Below, one piece after another: positions 63,569 to 64,000 of a DNA stretch of 64,000 bases. A program made the translations under genes and the position numbers. This DNA is from Pseudomonas entomophila (lineage in GTDB: Bacteria > Pseudomonadota > Gammaproteobacteria > Pseudomonadales > Pseudomonadaceae). The stretch spans positions 51,862 through 115,861 of the forward strand of contig NZ_JARPQB010000005.1 in the NCBI RefSeq assembly GCF_029478665.1. Direction: 5' to 3'. Each line of letters opens with the position of its first letter. Within the stretch, counting starts at the first letter, position 1. The notes below the pieces were generated by a model. It searched no databases. It saw only the letters and a list, made by a program, of their open reading frames with translations, and was not told the DNA's origin.

Positions 63569-64000
63569 TCAATCCTTGGCCTGTGCGTGCGCCGCCAGTC
63601 GTTCCAGCGCCGCCCGCAACTTCGGGTCACTGATCCCGTCAGCCGAGCCGCGGATGCTCTCGGCGGCATGCTCCGATAGCTCTGGCCCTTGACCTCCACG
63701 CTTGGCCGGCACCAAGGGCGGTTGCACCTTGAACAGGATGCGTGACAGGTTGGCGAAGGCTTCCATGGCCTGCAGCTGGCGCTGCAGGCGCTTTTGCTGG
63801 TAGCGCAGACGGGTCGCCCAATGGCCATCGGTAACCACCAGCAACAACGTGCCCTCTTTCCAGGACGCCACATGGCAGTGCTCGCGGGCAGCCGGCTGCA
63901 ACTGGCTTTCCAGCAGGCGCTGCAGGTGCTCCAGGCGTTCGGCCTGGTTGAGCAGCAGGCGTAGCGGGCGGGCCTGGCGCAGCAGGGCGGCGGGCGGGCG
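63569..64000 (-). CDS. dciA: DciA-like DUF721 protein, N-terminus beyond window
   Basis: DUF721/DciA proteins load or stimulate the replicative helicase in bacteria that lack DnaC, which includes Pseudomonas. The reverse frame is open to the right edge (143 codons visible). It reads RPPAALLRQARPLRLLLNQAERLEH at the edge in two segments, then the KH-like core HVASWKEGTLLLVVTDGHWATRLRYQQ and a disordered C-terminal tail. Its usual start lies just outside the window. The neighbourhood lpxC-dciA-secA is common in Pseudomonas, and secA would lie further right. Confidence 0.85.
   Translation of the reverse strand, partial: RPPAALLRQARPLRLLLNQAERLEHLQRLLESQLQPAAREHCHVASWKEGTLLLVVTDGHWATRLRYQQKRLQRQLQAMEAFANLSRILFKVQPPLVPAKRGGQGPELSEHAAESIRGSADGISDPKLRAALERLAAHAQAKD

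Overview
The window is a GC-rich gammaproteobacterial chromosome segment. Gene content, gene order, protein sequences and abundant REP palindromes (TAGGAGCGG/TAGGAGCCAGC cores) point to the Pseudomonas putida/fluorescens lineage. Most of it is conserved core genome. I see no prophage, insertion sequence, CRISPR array, toxin-antitoxin pair or defence locus.

Layout. (1) 1-6012, minus strand: the start of the alginate operon, algD-alg8-alg44-algK (algK runs off the left edge), behind a long AT-rich control region with a predicted AlgU promoter and AlgR site. AlgD makes the GDP-mannuronate precursor, Alg8/Alg44 polymerise it under c-di-GMP control, and AlgK belongs to the export complex. (2) 6013-13549: yaaA, a NodB-fold protein that has lost its catalytic motif, a PIN-PhoH ATPase with a structured leader, moaCDE, rhlB and a carboxylesterase. 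(3) 13886-20366: the aapJQMP amino-acid ABC transporter behind a predicted sigma-54 promoter, the periplasmic protease algW, and a Nif3-family gene. (4) 20595-28141: cysD-cysNC sulfate activation, then a sulfur-catabolic module (Lrp-type mdeR, divergent mdeA methionine gamma-lyase, and mdeB, a pyruvate-dehydrogenase-E1-like 2-oxobutyrate dehydrogenase) bracketed by REP palindromes. (5) 28299-34538: zapG, an alpha/beta hydrolase, trpS, zapE, a GlxA-type regulator and an aldo/keto reductase. (6) 34796-43463: rplM-rpsI, petABC (cytochrome bc1), sspAB, a small lipoprotein, and dolP-diaA-yraN-lpoA. (7) 43651-45300: rsmI (divergent from lpoA) and the RNase P RNA gene. (8) 45607-62386: the dcw division and cell-wall cluster, mraZ to ftsZ, 15 genes on one strand mostly with overlapping stop/start codons, followed by lpxC. 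(9) The right edge cuts a DciA-like DUF721 gene.

The most unusual points are: a REP pair lying in frame inside the 5' end of algK, displacing the lipoprotein signal; the NodB-like protein whose TFDDGP motif reads TFAGGP; the mdeRAB module between sulfate-assimilation and division genes; the sigma-54 promoter of aapJ; a perfect 48-bp inverted repeat upstream of rnpB; and a MraZ operator overlapping the transcription start of the dcw cluster. I did not find a convincing wholly new system. All functional calls come from reading the sequence and remembered family features; no search was run.
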